NCBI RefSeq assembly: GCF_044923475.1 | Contig: NZ_CP137338.1 | Span: 3,410,001-3,474,000, forward strand | Length of the DNA stretch: 64,000 nt | Direction: 5' to 3' | Source: JAAURS01 sp044923475 | Lineage (GTDB): Bacteria; Cyanobacteriota; Cyanobacteriia; Thermosynechococcales; Thermosynechococcaceae | Notes under the pieces: model-generated | The model's input: only the letters and a program-made list of their open reading frames with translations | Databases searched by the model: none | What the model was told of the DNA's origin: nothing | Translations under genes and position numbers: made by a program | Shown: positions 15,681 to 24,038 of the stretch, in pieces | Layout: each line of letters opens with the position of its first letter | Position numbering within the stretch: position 1 is the stretch's first letter

Positions 15681-17003
15681 ATGCCCGTCCTCAGCCCAAC
15701 CCTTTCAAAGCTATACACGCCGCCCACCTGCACCCTTGAAGTGACGGCAAAAGCGTCGCCCCTGTCGCGCTGGACTCGCACGCCAGTCGTTAAATCACTT
15801 CAGTTTTTGTTGAGCTTCGACAGCCTGGCGCAGCGCAGCCGCGAACCCGTCGAAATTCAGGGCGATCGAACGCAACTATCGGCCTTAACCGAAACCGTCA
15901 CCCAATACGTTCAGACCGTTTTAGCCAGCCGATCGACGGATTTACCCCTCGCGTCTCCCTCGGACGAACCCCTTGCTTTACCCGGACTATCCGCATCCGC
16001 CGCCCCTCATGCCCTCTCCTTGCGCCCGCGCAGCCTGCTGACCCATGAGTTGCAACTCGGCGACTTGGCGACAGCGGAGTCTGGCCCCAGCGTGCTCCTG
16101 AAAGCATCCCAGCTCTACGATTTAGCGACAGCCCTCGAAGACTGCACGGCGGACCTCCAACACCTGCCAGCACCGATCGCCGCAGAACGACCTTCGGTTC
16201 TCCCGTTGCTGAGAAGCGCTGCGATCGTGCTGGTCACGGTGGGTCTAGGAACGGCGACTTGGAAGTTATTCCAGACCGGGCCCGTTGCCGTTCGTCCGTC
16301 TTCCCCCGCATCCACCACTGCAATGGCTCCGACGACGGTACCTTCCCCCGCCGCACCCGCTCCCCTCCCCTCCGTCTCCTCTAAACCCCTCAACCTTCCC
16401 TCCATTCAGCTCCCCACGCGTTCCGCGAATCCTTTGGGCGCTCGACGCCCAGACAATGAAACTTCAGATCGCGCGGAGCCTCCCGCACCCAGGCGATCGC
16501 CCGCGCCATTGGATGCGGGAGCCAAAACGCTGCCGCCGCAGGGTGCGACCAGTTTGCCTTCTATCGAGCTTCAGCAGTCTGAACCCAACGCTGCTGGAGG
16601 TCAAGAGAATTCCCTTTCAAGTACCAATATGGCGCGCTCGAAAGCGCCGTCCCAGTTGTTTGAGTCTGCGCCCATCCCCGCACCCAAAACAGCCACTCGG
16701 GAAACTTTATTCGACGCGATCCCGCAGGTGGCTGAAGTCCGGGATTATGTGGCATCTCGATGGCAACCTTCACCGCCACCGCCAAAAACGCTGGAATATC
16801 GCGTGACGCTCAATGGGGACGGTTCGCTGGGGGCGGTCGAACCGCTCGGCACAGCAGCACAACAGTATCTCGATCGGGTGCCGCTGCCGAAGGATGCTTC
16901 GGCGTTTGTCTCTCCGGTGGCAGCGGGGACTCGCCCTAGTATTCGGCTGCTGTTGCGTCAGGATGGAACGGTGCAGACTTTTCTGGATGAGAGGGGGCAG
17001 TAA
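15681..17003 (+). CDS. DUF4335 family protein with one membrane segment
   Basis: A 440-residue protein. The N-terminal domain (about 1-170) carries the family marks LYTPPTCTLEVTAK, SPLSRW, KSLQFLLSFDSL and TVTQYVQTVL. One membrane segment lies near 175-190 (LRSAAIVLVTVGLGTATWKLF), a Pro/Ser-rich linker of about 130 residues follows, and a C-terminal domain of about 90 residues (LEYRVTLNGDGSLGAVEPLG to SIRLLLRQDGTVQTFLDE) ends it. The layout suggests a cytoplasmic head and an outer domain held by a flexible linker, or the reverse. Function unknown. Probably cotranscribed with the DUF3038 gene upstream. Confidence 0.85.
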   Translation: MPVLSPTLSKLYTPPTCTLEVTAKASPLSRWTRTPVVKSLQFLLSFDSLAQRSREPVEIQGDRTQLSALTETVTQYVQTVLASRSTDLPLASPSDEPLALPGLSASAAPHALSLRPRSLLTHELQLGDLATAESGPSVLLKASQLYDLATALEDCTADLQHLPAPIAAERPSVLPLLRSAAIVLVTVGLGTATWKLFQTGPVAVRPSSPASTTAMAPTTVPSPAAPAPLPSVSSKPLNLPSIQLPTRSANPLGARRPDNETSDRAEPPAPRRSPAPLDAGAKTLPPQGATSLPSIELQQSEPNAAGGQENSLSSTNMARSKAPSQLFESAPIPAPKTATRETLFDAIPQVAEVRDYVASRWQPSPPPPKTLEYRVTLNGDGSLGAVEPLGTAAQQYLDRVPLPKDASAFVSPVAAGTRPSIRLLLRQDGTVQTFLDERGQ

Positions 17004-17123
17004 GTGTTGGATTTGAGAATGCGATTTCTTTAGGGGGAGATGCGGGGTGCTTTGAGGGAATCCAACTGGTGCGTGCGAGGTAGGGACGAGTGGACTGGTT
17101 GAGTTTGGGAAGTTGGGGGAACA

Positions 17124-18170
17124 ATGCCTGAGGTTTCTATGCAGGCGATCGCCCCGTCGGTGCAGACTGCTCTGGCCCATCGGCTGAGTGTAGCCCCGAT
17201 GATGGATCGCACGGATCGTCATTTCCGCTATTTCATGCGGCAAATCACGCGGCGGACGTTGCTCTATACCGAAATGGTGACGAGTGCGGCAATTCTACAC
17301 GGCGATCGCCCTCGTCTGTTGGGGTTCTCTCTAGAAGAAAAACCCCTCGCGCTTCAGGTGGGAGGGGACGAACCGAAGGCATTGGCATTGTGCGCCCAAA
17401 TTGCCGCAGATATGGGCTACGACGAAATTAATCTGAATGTGGGCTGCCCCAGCGATCGCGTCCAGAGCGGCAACTTTGGGGCTTGTCTGATGGCCCAGCC
17501 GGAGCGCGTGGCCGATTGCGTAGCAGCGATGCGTCAGGCTGCGTCTATTCCCGTCACGGTCAAGCATCGCATTGGAATTGACAATCGCGATGCCTACGAA
17601 GATATGGCGCAATTCGTGCAGGTGGTGGCGGCAGCGGGGTGCGATCGCTTTTCGGTTCACGCCCGCAAGGCATGGCTGCAAGGCTTAAGTCCCAAAGAGA
17701 ACCGTAACATCCCGCCCTTGCGCTACGTCGAGGTTTATCGGCTCAAGCAAGACTTTCCGCACTTGAACGTTGAAATCAATGGCGGTATCCAGACCCTAAC
17801 CCAAGCGCAAGACCACCTGCACCACGTCGATGCGGTCATGATCGGACGGGCGACCTACGACGATCCTTTCTTGTTTGCAATGGCAGATCGGATAATTTAT
17901 GGAGAAGAGGCCGAAGTCCTGAAGCCCGAAGCTATTGTGGACGCGATGTTGCCCTATATTGCGCGATGGACGGAACAGGGCCTAAAATTGCACAAGATTT
18001 CGCGGCACATGCTCCAGCTTTTTGCAGGGCAACCAGGAAGTCGCCAGTGGAAGCGGTATTTGACGGAGCGATCGTCTGAAGTAGGGGCTGGCGTAGAGGT
18101 GGTTCAGTTGGCGCTCTCTCAAGTGCTAGCGGTGCAAGCTCGTGGGATGGAAACACTACGACCTCGTTAA
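17124..18170 (+). CDS. dusA: tRNA-dihydrouridine(20/20a) synthase DusA
   Basis: An FMN enzyme that reduces uridine 20/20a in the D-loop of tRNA using NADPH. The 348-residue protein shows LSVAPMMDRTDRHFRYFMRQ (start of the TIM barrel), LQVGGDEPKAL, NLNVGCPSDRVQSGNFGACLM with the catalytic Cys of GACLM, PVTVKHRIGID, FSVHARKAWLQGLSPKENR, VEINGGIQT and MIGRATYDDPFLF. These are DusA rather than DusB or DusC signatures. The ATG at 17124 is used; a second Met follows five codons later. It is convergent with the flavin-reductase gene. Confidence 0.95.
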   Translation: MPEVSMQAIAPSVQTALAHRLSVAPMMDRTDRHFRYFMRQITRRTLLYTEMVTSAAILHGDRPRLLGFSLEEKPLALQVGGDEPKALALCAQIAADMGYDEINLNVGCPSDRVQSGNFGACLMAQPERVADCVAAMRQAASIPVTVKHRIGIDNRDAYEDMAQFVQVVAAAGCDRFSVHARKAWLQGLSPKENRNIPPLRYVEVYRLKQDFPHLNVEINGGIQTLTQAQDHLHHVDAVMIGRATYDDPFLFAMADRIIYGEEAEVLKPEAIVDAMLPYIARWTEQGLKLHKISRHMLQLFAGQPGSRQWKRYLTERSSEVGAGVEVVQLALSQVLAVQARGMETLRPR

Positions 18171-18234
18171 AATTAAGCAATCGCAGGGATTCAAACAACA
18201 GCAAATTGAGATGTAGTTCAAAACCAGCGCTGCT

Positions 18235-18798
18235 TTATTGGGTTGCAGACCGACTTTGATAAGCTTGCAGCAAAGCCCGATCGCACTCGATATCCAGCAG
18301 CCGCTTTTGAGCCAGCGCTTGGCGCACCTCAGGCGGGAGTGCCGCCATCGCTTCCGCACGGCAAAGGGGTTTGCGAGACTCATTGACCTGGTGATTCAGG
18401 ACATCGGCAATGACAATGACGCGATCGCCCAAGTCCACTTCTTGCACGATCTGGCACTCCGCCCATCCGCAGGTTTCGGGCAAAATCGGAATGCCATCGG
18501 CAGTCGTTTCACATAAAATGCCCTCGAATTTATTGACCTCGCGGGTCGATCGCAGCCCAAATAAAGGCAGCCAATCCTGCTGTCCTTCCGCCAACAAATT
18601 GACGATAAAACGCTGGCTGTTCCGGATCAGCCCAAACGTAAAATTTTGCGGCGAAATCGTAGCAACCACGCGCAAATGTTCTGGCACGAGGGCACCTAAC
18701 GTCACCCAAGTTGTAATTTGTCCGCTCGTCTGCCCTGCATGAGCTGCCGTGATCGCATATAGCTCGGGATTGGCAAAATTAAAAATTGAGCTGCTCAT
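18235..18798 (-). CDS. Flavin reductase-like (FMN-binding split-barrel) protein
   Basis: A 187-residue protein of the flavin reductase-like domain family. It reads MSSSIFNFANPELYAITAAHAGQTSGQITTWV, then VVATISPQNFTFGLIRNSQRFIVNLLAEGQ (the FMN-binding region), and LGDRVIVIADVLNHQVNESRKPL. Members bind FMN and reduce it with NAD(P)H or serve as the reductase of two-component monooxygenases. No monooxygenase partner is adjacent. Some cyanobacterial flavodiiron proteins carry such a domain fused; here it stands alone. The specific substrate cannot be read from sequence. Confidence 0.8.
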   Translation of the reverse strand: MSSSIFNFANPELYAITAAHAGQTSGQITTWVTLGALVPEHLRVVATISPQNFTFGLIRNSQRFIVNLLAEGQQDWLPLFGLRSTREVNKFEGILCETTADGIPILPETCGWAECQIVQEVDLGDRVIVIADVLNHQVNESRKPLCRAEAMAALPPEVRQALAQKRLLDIECDRALLQAYQSRSATQ

Positions 18799-18986
18799 AG
18801 GGGAATATCGTTACTTCAACTGAAATCCTGACACTCCAGACTCAAATCATCTCCCGCAGACGGCAAAGCCAACACAGAACTCACTCAGGTCTTGTCTAAA
18901 ACCTTTGAGGTGCCAAAATCTGCCATTACGATTAAATTGGGGCTTACCGCTCGTCAAAAGCAGGTTGAAATTAACCGAGAGAACCC

Positions 18987-19748
18987 TTGACCCCATTGAC
19001 TATCTTAAACCGAATCCTAAACGGCCTAGTGGTAGGCGGACTTTTCCTAAGTCTGGTCGCATTTTCCGCAACATCTCTCGCACCTGCATCGCCCTACACC
19101 TACAAAAGACCCAGCTTTGACGGCACCGGAAAAGTTTACATGGGCCGAGAAATTGCCCAGGTGATGGGCTATCAGGGTTCCCAATGGCTCGAACGCAAAG
19201 ATCGCGCCCAGGAAGAACAGCCGCAAACCTTAGTAGAAGCATTGGCACTTAACCCTACGGATGCGATCGCCGATATTGGGGCAGGCACGGGCTACATCAG
19301 CTTCAAAATTGCAGCCAAAGTTCCCCAAGGTCGGGTTTTGGCCGTGGACGTGCAGCCAGAGATGATTCAGATGCTGGGCGATCGCATTTCCCAATCCGGC
19401 CAGACCAACGTAACGCCCATCCTCGGCACCGAACGAGACCCGAAACTATCTCCCAACAGCATCGACCTCGCTATCTTTGTGGATGCCTATCACGAACTCG
19501 CCTATCCCCGTGAAGTCATGACCGCCGTCGCCCAGTCCCTCAAGCCCGAGGGCAGGATCGCCCTCGTTGAATACCGCGCCGAAGATCCCTTCGTGTTTAT
19601 TAAGCCGCTTCACAAGATGACCCAGGCTCAAGTGCGTCAGGAAATGGCAGCCGTGGGACTGCAATGGCAAGAAACAAAGTCTGTTTTGCCCCAGCAGCAT
19701 CTAATGCTATTTGCGCGCCCCCAACCAGGCACGGTTACGGGCAAGTGA
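18987..19748 (+). CDS. Class I SAM-dependent methyltransferase with N-terminal membrane or signal segment
   Basis: About 250 residues. There is no ATG near the 5' end; TTG at 18987 or the TTG three codons later would be the start, with a GAGAG site just upstream. A hydrophobic N-terminus (LNGLVVGGLFLSLVAFSATSLA) looks like a signal peptide or anchor, then a linker (GREIAQVMGYQGSQWLERKDR), then a Rossmann methyltransferase: AIADIGAGTGYISFKIA (motif I), VLAVDVQPEMIQML, and DLAIFVDAYHELAYPREV. The head type is known from exported methyltransferase-like proteins in several bacteria. Substrate unknown. SAM outside the cytoplasm would be unusual, so an inner-face anchor is likelier. Confidence 0.8.
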   Translation: MTPLTILNRILNGLVVGGLFLSLVAFSATSLAPASPYTYKRPSFDGTGKVYMGREIAQVMGYQGSQWLERKDRAQEEQPQTLVEALALNPTDAIADIGAGTGYISFKIAAKVPQGRVLAVDVQPEMIQMLGDRISQSGQTNVTPILGTERDPKLSPNSIDLAIFVDAYHELAYPREVMTAVAQSLKPEGRIALVEYRAEDPFVFIKPLHKMTQAQVRQEMAAVGLQWQETKSVLPQQHLMLFARPQPGTVTGK

Positions 19749-20087
19749 AAAGCCAGACTGCATAGAGGCGATCGCCAGTTTTTCTTTCTACAGAGAAAAA
19801 TATCATTCGCAGCGCATGTACCCATAAAAGAAACTAATTTTTGGACAACAGGATACCTTTATCTGCAGCGAGAGTCATACACAGTTTCAGAATGCTGTCT
19901 ACAAATGTAGGATTTTATTCAAGAAAATTTATATAAATACTTAAAATACATCGCTAATTTAACTTTTCTAACGCTCCGCCCTAACTTCGAGATTCAGCGA
20001 CAGCTCGACACTTACAATATTCTTAAAGTTTTTCCAATAAAACCTTTGCACTAGACTATCCACTATTCAAAGGAGCATTTAGAAATA
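19749..20087. other. AT-rich gap upstream of psaL
   Basis: 339 bp without a gene. It must hold the psaL promoter. An AGGAG motif lies about 12 nt before the psaL ATG, slightly far for a ribosome site. The segment CTTACAATATTCTTAAAG near 20010 contains half of an HLR1-like direct repeat, but the second half does not fit. I see no other structure. Confidence 0.4.
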
Positions 20088-20582
20088 ATGACTGAATCTA
20101 CCTATAAGCAGGTTGTTCAACCCTACAATGGCGATCCCTTTGTGGGACATCTCGCCACCCCTATTTCAGCCTCTGATTTTACAAAAACGTTCATTGGCAA
20201 CCTTCCAGCCTATCGGCCCGGTTTGTCTCCCCTTCTGCGCGGCTTAGAAATTGGGATGGCCCACGGCTATTTTCTAATTGGCCCTTGGTATAAGTTTGGT
20301 CCCTTGCGAGATTCAGAGGTTGCAGCCTTAGGGTCTCTTATATCTGTTGTTGCACTGCTGATGATTGCAACCATGTGCCTGTCCGCTTACGGCATTGTAT
20401 CTTTCCAAGGCGGACGTGCAGCAGTAGGAACAGGAGATGCTGCCATGAATACTTCTGAAGGATGGAGCCTATTTACCGGAGGGTTTTTCTTTGGCGGAAT
20501 GGGTGGTGCTGCAGTTGCGTACTTCCTACTCGCAAACTTTAATGTTGTTGATGGTATTATGCGCGGTGTTTTTAATAACTAA
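20088..20582 (+). CDS. psaL: Photosystem I subunit XI
   Basis: PsaL is the subunit at the trimer interface of cyanobacterial photosystem I and binds several chlorophylls. The 164-residue protein begins with the usual QVVQPYNGDPFVGHLATPIS and has NLPAYRPGLSPLLRGLEIGMAHGYFLIGPW, then two more membrane segments (SVVALLMIATMCLSAYGIV and FTGGFFFGGMGGAAVAYFLL). Length and motifs are normal. psaI follows 67 bp downstream, and a terminator comes after psaI, so the two are a unit. Confidence 0.97.
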   Translation: MTESTYKQVVQPYNGDPFVGHLATPISASDFTKTFIGNLPAYRPGLSPLLRGLEIGMAHGYFLIGPWYKFGPLRDSEVAALGSLISVVALLMIATMCLSAYGIVSFQGGRAAVGTGDAAMNTSEGWSLFTGGFFFGGMGGAAVAYFLLANFNVVDGIMRGVFNN

Positions 20583-20649
20583 GACTCGTTAACTTCATAA
20601 TGGCTGTTCTGCGCAAAACCATACTCTTATTCAAATTGGAGAACTTACC

Positions 20650-20766
20650 ATGACTGGCGATTACGCAGCTTCATTCTTGCCTTGGATTTTGATTCCAGTT
20701 GTGACATGGCTTTTGCCTGTTGTCGTAATGGGTCTTCTCTTTATTCACATTGAAAGTGACGCCTAA
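20650..20766 (+). CDS. psaI: Photosystem I subunit VIII
   Basis: A 38-residue protein, MTGDYAASFLPWILIPV at the N-terminus and LLFIHIESDA at the end, with a single membrane helix. This is the typical size and sequence of PsaI, which lies next to PsaL and helps stabilise it and the trimer. A GGAG motif lies about 10 nt before the ATG (AATTGGAGAACTTACC). The gene is easily missed because of its size. The order is psaL then psaI. Confidence 0.93.
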   Translation: MTGDYAASFLPWILIPVVTWLLPVVVMGLLFIHIESDA

Positions 20767-20815
20767 TCATTAAGATTATTGACTACAGCAATTAGCCAAG
20801 TCAATTAATACAATT

Positions 20816-20861
20816 AAAAACCTTCAGAACTGGAATAATTATTCCGTTTCTGGAGGTTTTT
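20816..20861 (+). terminator. Rho-independent terminator of psaL-psaI
   Basis: A 14-bp stem AAAAACCTTCAGAA / TTCTGGAGGTTTTT with one T-G pair, an 18-nt AT-rich loop, and a T-run, 49 nt after the psaI stop. Confidence 0.85.
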
Positions 20862-20885
20862 GAGTTTAAACCCACATTCCGCTGT

Positions 20886-21163
20886 TTAGAGAGTGTTGAA
20901 CCGACCACAGCGAATCCGTTGAGCCTCAATCTTTTGAGCTACCGGAATTATGGTTGCTGTGACCCGATAGCTCATGCGCTTAGGGATATCTGCTTTACTG
21001 GGTTTTCCGGCTTTGTCATAGTGACGCTTTTCTGTCGTCTGAAGGTCGTGGAGTTGATGCCAGGTCATCGTCTTAGACAAGGTCAGTTCGCTGCTTTGCA
21101 GGTTTTTCCGGGTCGATCTTGTCTCGACCGTAGATTCTCCCCTAAATGAGATGAAGTTGGTAA
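20886..21163 (-). pseudogene. Remnant of an IS1634-type transposase
   Basis: An open stretch on the minus strand whose product matches, in order, the middle of IS1634-type transposases as I know them: a helical Lys/Leu region (STRKNLQSSELTLSKTMTWH), then TEKRHYDKAGKPSK, which corresponds to the KxHYxxxGRPKK motif, then a basic strand region, and RIRCGRFNTL, which corresponds to the GRFILATN motif and then breaks off at a stop. Both ends of the gene are missing: there is no start, no DDE catalytic region beyond this point and no terminal inverted repeat. It lies in the 591-bp gap between psaI and clpS, where the remaining sequence (21164-21310) gives no readable protein. Family call by eye. 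Confidence 0.55.
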
Positions 21164-21312
21164 ACTAAAAACACTCATCGGTGACAGAGGCGCTGCTCTC
21201 GTTAGAGCCGGACGTTCTTCAGCTCCGATATTGCAAATGCTGCAGCAGGTGGTTTGACGGATGATAAACGTCGAACGCATCAAAATCAACTTTTAGTTTG
21301 AGTTAAAAAACA

Positions 21313-21332
21313 GCCTCTAGATGAGGCGTTTT
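21313..21332. terminator. Small stem-loop with T-run just upstream of clpS
   Basis: GCCTC / GAGGC around a 5-nt loop, followed by GTTTT, with an A-tract on the other side. It lies 26 nt before the clpS ATG. It could terminate transcription on either strand or act in the clpS leader. Confidence 0.4.
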
Positions 21333-21357
21333 CAAGACGGGTTTAGAGGATTAGAGT

Positions 21358-21639
21358 ATGTCTGTCGAAATTTTGGCCAAGCCTTCAACTGTGCGCAAGT
21401 TGGCACCGCGCTATAAAGTACTGCTTCACAACGATGACTTTAACTCAATGGAGTATGTGGTTGGCATCCTCCTCAAAACCATTCCGAATTTGACGGAGCC
21501 GCAAGCCCTCAACGTCATGATGGAGGCCCACAACCATGGATTGGCCTTGGTCATTGTCTGCGCGCTAGAACATGCCGAATTTTACTGCGAAACCCTTCAA
21601 ACCCACGGACTGCTCAGCACGATCGAGCCGGACGAATAG
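21358..21639 (+). CDS. clpS: ATP-dependent Clp protease adaptor ClpS
   Basis: Delivers N-degron proteins to ClpC/ClpP. The 93-residue protein has a short flexible N-terminus, then RYKVLLHNDDFNSMEYVVGILLKTIPNLT with the Asn-Asp pair that binds the N-terminal residue of the substrate, then MMEAHNHGLALVIVCALEHAEFYCETLQTHGL. The ATG has GAGGA 7 nt upstream. The conserved Met that gates residue choice in other ClpS proteins is best judged by alignment. Cyanobacteria can have two ClpS types; which one this is cannot be stated surely. It converges with rsmB, only 3 bp between stops. Confidence 0.93.
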   Translation: MSVEILAKPSTVRKLAPRYKVLLHNDDFNSMEYVVGILLKTIPNLTEPQALNVMMEAHNHGLALVIVCALEHAEFYCETLQTHGLLSTIEPDE

Positions 21640-21642
21640 GCG

Positions 21643-22983
21643 TCAAGGCTTGCGTCTCAATCGCGCCATAAAAAAGCCGTCCATTGGGCATTGGTGGGGC
21701 CAAATTTCGATCCATCCTGCCTCGGTCTGAAAATCGGCAAAAATGGGATTTGAAAGAGTGACCTCCAGTTCCCATTGAGGGTGCCGCTCTAAAAAATGCG
21801 CGATCGCCCCTTGATTCTCCAAGGGATGGAGCGTACAAGTCGCGTAGACAAGAGTGCCGTTGGGCTTGAGGTGCTGGGCAGCAGCATCCAACAACTGCCC
21901 TTGGAGTTCGGAGAGTTCCTTCACCGATTCGGGGGTCTGTCGCCAACGGGCATCGGCGTGGCGATTCAGCGTCCCCAGGCCGGAACAGGGCGCGTCGATC
22001 AGAATGCAGTCAGCCAGCGGAACCTCCGAAGTCAGACCGCGACCGTCGCCTTCCCAAAGGTGGACGGTATCGATTTGCAGGCGCTGCAGGTTTTGCTGGA
22101 GGCGCTTGAGCCGAGATGCCGCGCGATCGCAGGCCCACACCATCCCCTGTCCCCGCATTAACTCGACCAGATGGGTGGTTTTACCGCCCGGCGCGGCACA
22201 CAGATCGATGATGGTAGCCCCTGGTTCCGGATCGACCAAATGTCCGACCAATTGGGCGCTGGCTTCCTGAACGGTCCACCAACCTTCGCTGTAGCCAGGG
22301 AGTTGGTGGATCGGGCCGGGATTGCCGACGATTCTCAGGGTTTGCGGTAAAGGAGGGAGCGGCGTCGCGATCGCGCCGCCAGCCGCAAAGGCAGCCAGAA
22401 CCGTCTCGCGATCGGTCTTGAGCGGATTAATTCTAAGGTCAATGCTAGGCGGTTTATTGAGGGTGAGGCAGAGTTGTTCGGCCCCGTCTACCCCCACGCT
22501 ATCCACCCAGCTTTGGACGATCCAGTCGGGATAGCTATGCAAAATACCCAGGCGTTCGACGGGTTCGGGCGGTAAAGTCAGGGGATCTCGAACCTCCCTC
22601 AATCGTAAATACTGGCGCAGCAAGCCATTTGCAAAGCCCGACAGTCCTCCCATGCGGTTCTGCTTGAGCAAATCGACGGTGGTGTTGACCGCAGCCGAGG
22701 GTGGGATCTGTTCGAGATAGCGGAGCTGGTACAGTCCCAGGTGTAGGACAGTTCGGACATCGGGAGGTTGACTCCGGGCGGGTTTGCGACCGAGTCGATC
22801 GAGGAGGGCATCCAGCGATCGCATTCGCCGCACGCACCCGTACACCAATTCCGTCAGGAGGCGACGGTCTGCATCGCCGAGTTCGTGGCGATTTAAGGTG
22901 CGATCTAAGGCAACATCCGCAAAGGCTCCTTTATGGACGGTCTTGAGGGTAATAAAGGCAAGCTGTCGGGGATCGCTAGACAC
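21643..22983 (-). CDS. rsmB: 16S rRNA (cytosine-967 C5) methyltransferase RsmB
   Basis: Methylates C967 of 16S rRNA. The start chosen is GTG at 22983, which has AAGG 6 nt upstream and places SSDPRQLAFITLKTVHKGAFADVALDR at the N-terminus, where the family begins; a reading from 23046 adds 21 residues without support. The protein has the NusB-like RNA-binding domain (to about residue 140), then the methyltransferase with IIDLCAAPGGKTTHL (SAM site), the catalytic pair IDAPCSGLGTLNRHADARW and YATCTLHPLENQ, and a C-terminus ending DGFFMARLRRKP. All key residues are present. Confidence 0.93.
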   Translation of the reverse strand: MSSDPRQLAFITLKTVHKGAFADVALDRTLNRHELGDADRRLLTELVYGCVRRMRSLDALLDRLGRKPARSQPPDVRTVLHLGLYQLRYLEQIPPSAAVNTTVDLLKQNRMGGLSGFANGLLRQYLRLREVRDPLTLPPEPVERLGILHSYPDWIVQSWVDSVGVDGAEQLCLTLNKPPSIDLRINPLKTDRETVLAAFAAGGAIATPLPPLPQTLRIVGNPGPIHQLPGYSEGWWTVQEASAQLVGHLVDPEPGATIIDLCAAPGGKTTHLVELMRGQGMVWACDRAASRLKRLQQNLQRLQIDTVHLWEGDGRGLTSEVPLADCILIDAPCSGLGTLNRHADARWRQTPESVKELSELQGQLLDAAAQHLKPNGTLVYATCTLHPLENQGAIAHFLERHPQWELEVTLSNPIFADFQTEAGWIEIWPHQCPMDGFFMARLRRKP

Positions 22984-23099
22984 AAAAGACCTTGAGTATT
23001 GACTGAATTTTGCGTTGGCCAGTTTGGACCGGCGCCTGTTCTCCATTAAACTGATGGAACAGAACCGAACCGTCTTTAGAACGCGAGGATTGCAAGACA

Positions 23100-23411
23100 G
23101 TGCAGCCCATTGCCTTACATAGCAAGATTGTAGGTGTTCCGGCGCAAGTTGGCGCGAGCAAGGGGGGTATGTATGCCTTCATGATTGGCACTCAGAGGGT
23201 TACGAGCAGTGGGCGAGCCTTCGAGCGTCCGGTTGTTTTTGTGGGAACCAAACCCGATCGAATCCCCAATGCCGACCAGTGGATTGCGATCCCGCAGCTG
23301 ATCCGATTTTCGCAACCCGGTTCGTGGACCTTCGATGAAGCGGCGATCGTCCAGGTCATGAACGGTCGATTGACAGATGTACTCAGCCCATCGGATGGAA
23401 CGGGAGACTGA
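23100..23411 (+). CDS. Small hypothetical protein, unknown
   Basis: A possible gene of 103 residues starting at GTG, with GAGGA about 11 nt upstream. The product (QPIALHSKIVGVPAQVGASK, then RPVVFVGTKPDRIPNADQW) has a balanced composition and looks more protein-like than the other frames here, but I do not recognise it and there are no motifs. It fills the gap between the divergent rsmB and the convergent PD-(D/E)XK-like gene. Could be a chance open frame. Confidence 0.45.
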   Translation: MQPIALHSKIVGVPAQVGASKGGMYAFMIGTQRVTSSGRAFERPVVFVGTKPDRIPNADQWIAIPQLIRFSQPGSWTFDEAAIVQVMNGRLTDVLSPSDGTGD

Positions 23412-23474
23412 GTCTGTTTTCCGGGATGGAAGAAGATCCCGTCGCGCAACCTGGCTCGGGCGTCTGGAAATGAT

Positions 23475-24038
23475 TTAAGAAAATCCCAAGTTGCTCCGGT
23501 ATTGGGCTTTCCACGCAAACAAATCGTCAATCGATACAAATTCAGTTAAAATTCCGCTTTCCGACCCGCGGGAAACCAAGCTGGGATCGGTTGTGAATAC
23601 AGCGCTTTCAAAACGATCGATTGGAATATTCCAGTTCTCGCTGAGAAAGGCTTTCAGTCTGCCCACTTGCTCTATGACATCCTTGCGCTTTTTAGTACGG
23701 CGGCGCTGGGCCGTGGTCCCGTGGGCGGCAAGATCGATATATTTGGTTTCAATTAAAAATAGCGTCTGCTGGGTCGTCAGATAGACAAAGTCGCATTTGC
23801 CCAGGTCTGTGCGGTTGCCCAAATCTGGAGACTTTTCGAACAAAAGAAGGCGATCGCAGGTCGGCAGATACTGCGCGATATTGAGGTACACGAAGGACTG
23901 AAGGAGCAGCTCCTTGTCATAGGGAAAACCGACCACACCCTCAAAAAAACGGCGTACATCCTCCGGGCGCTCCGGCTGAATCGTCTGGCAGGCATGAATA
24001 AATCGATCGAGAGATGCCTGTACTTCAAAAGATTCCAT
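23475..24038 (-). CDS. PD-(D/E)XK-like protein, unknown function
   Basis: A 187-residue soluble protein. The segment DLGKCDFVYLTTQQTLFLIETKYID has the pattern of a PD-(D/E)XK nuclease core: Asp in the first strand, a hairpin, then Glu-x-Lys (ETK) in the next. A helix-rich N-terminal half precedes it and a basic stretch follows (TTAQRRRTKKRKDVIEQVGR). No restriction methyltransferase, toxin partner or phage gene is adjacent, so this is an orphan. It may be a nuclease-fold housekeeping protein restricted to cyanobacteria. The fold is inferred from one motif. Confidence 0.6.
   Translation of the reverse strand: MESFEVQASLDRFIHACQTIQPERPEDVRRFFEGVVGFPYDKELLLQSFVYLNIAQYLPTCDRLLLFEKSPDLGNRTDLGKCDFVYLTTQQTLFLIETKYIDLAAHGTTAQRRRTKKRKDVIEQVGRLKAFLSENWNIPIDRFESAVFTTDPSLVSRGSESGILTEFVSIDDLFAWKAQYRSNLGFS

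Noticed and set aside
20005..20035. A possible HLR1 (RpaB) site upstream of psaL
   Set aside because: Only one half-site TTACAAT fits. The second half has wrong spacing and sequence.
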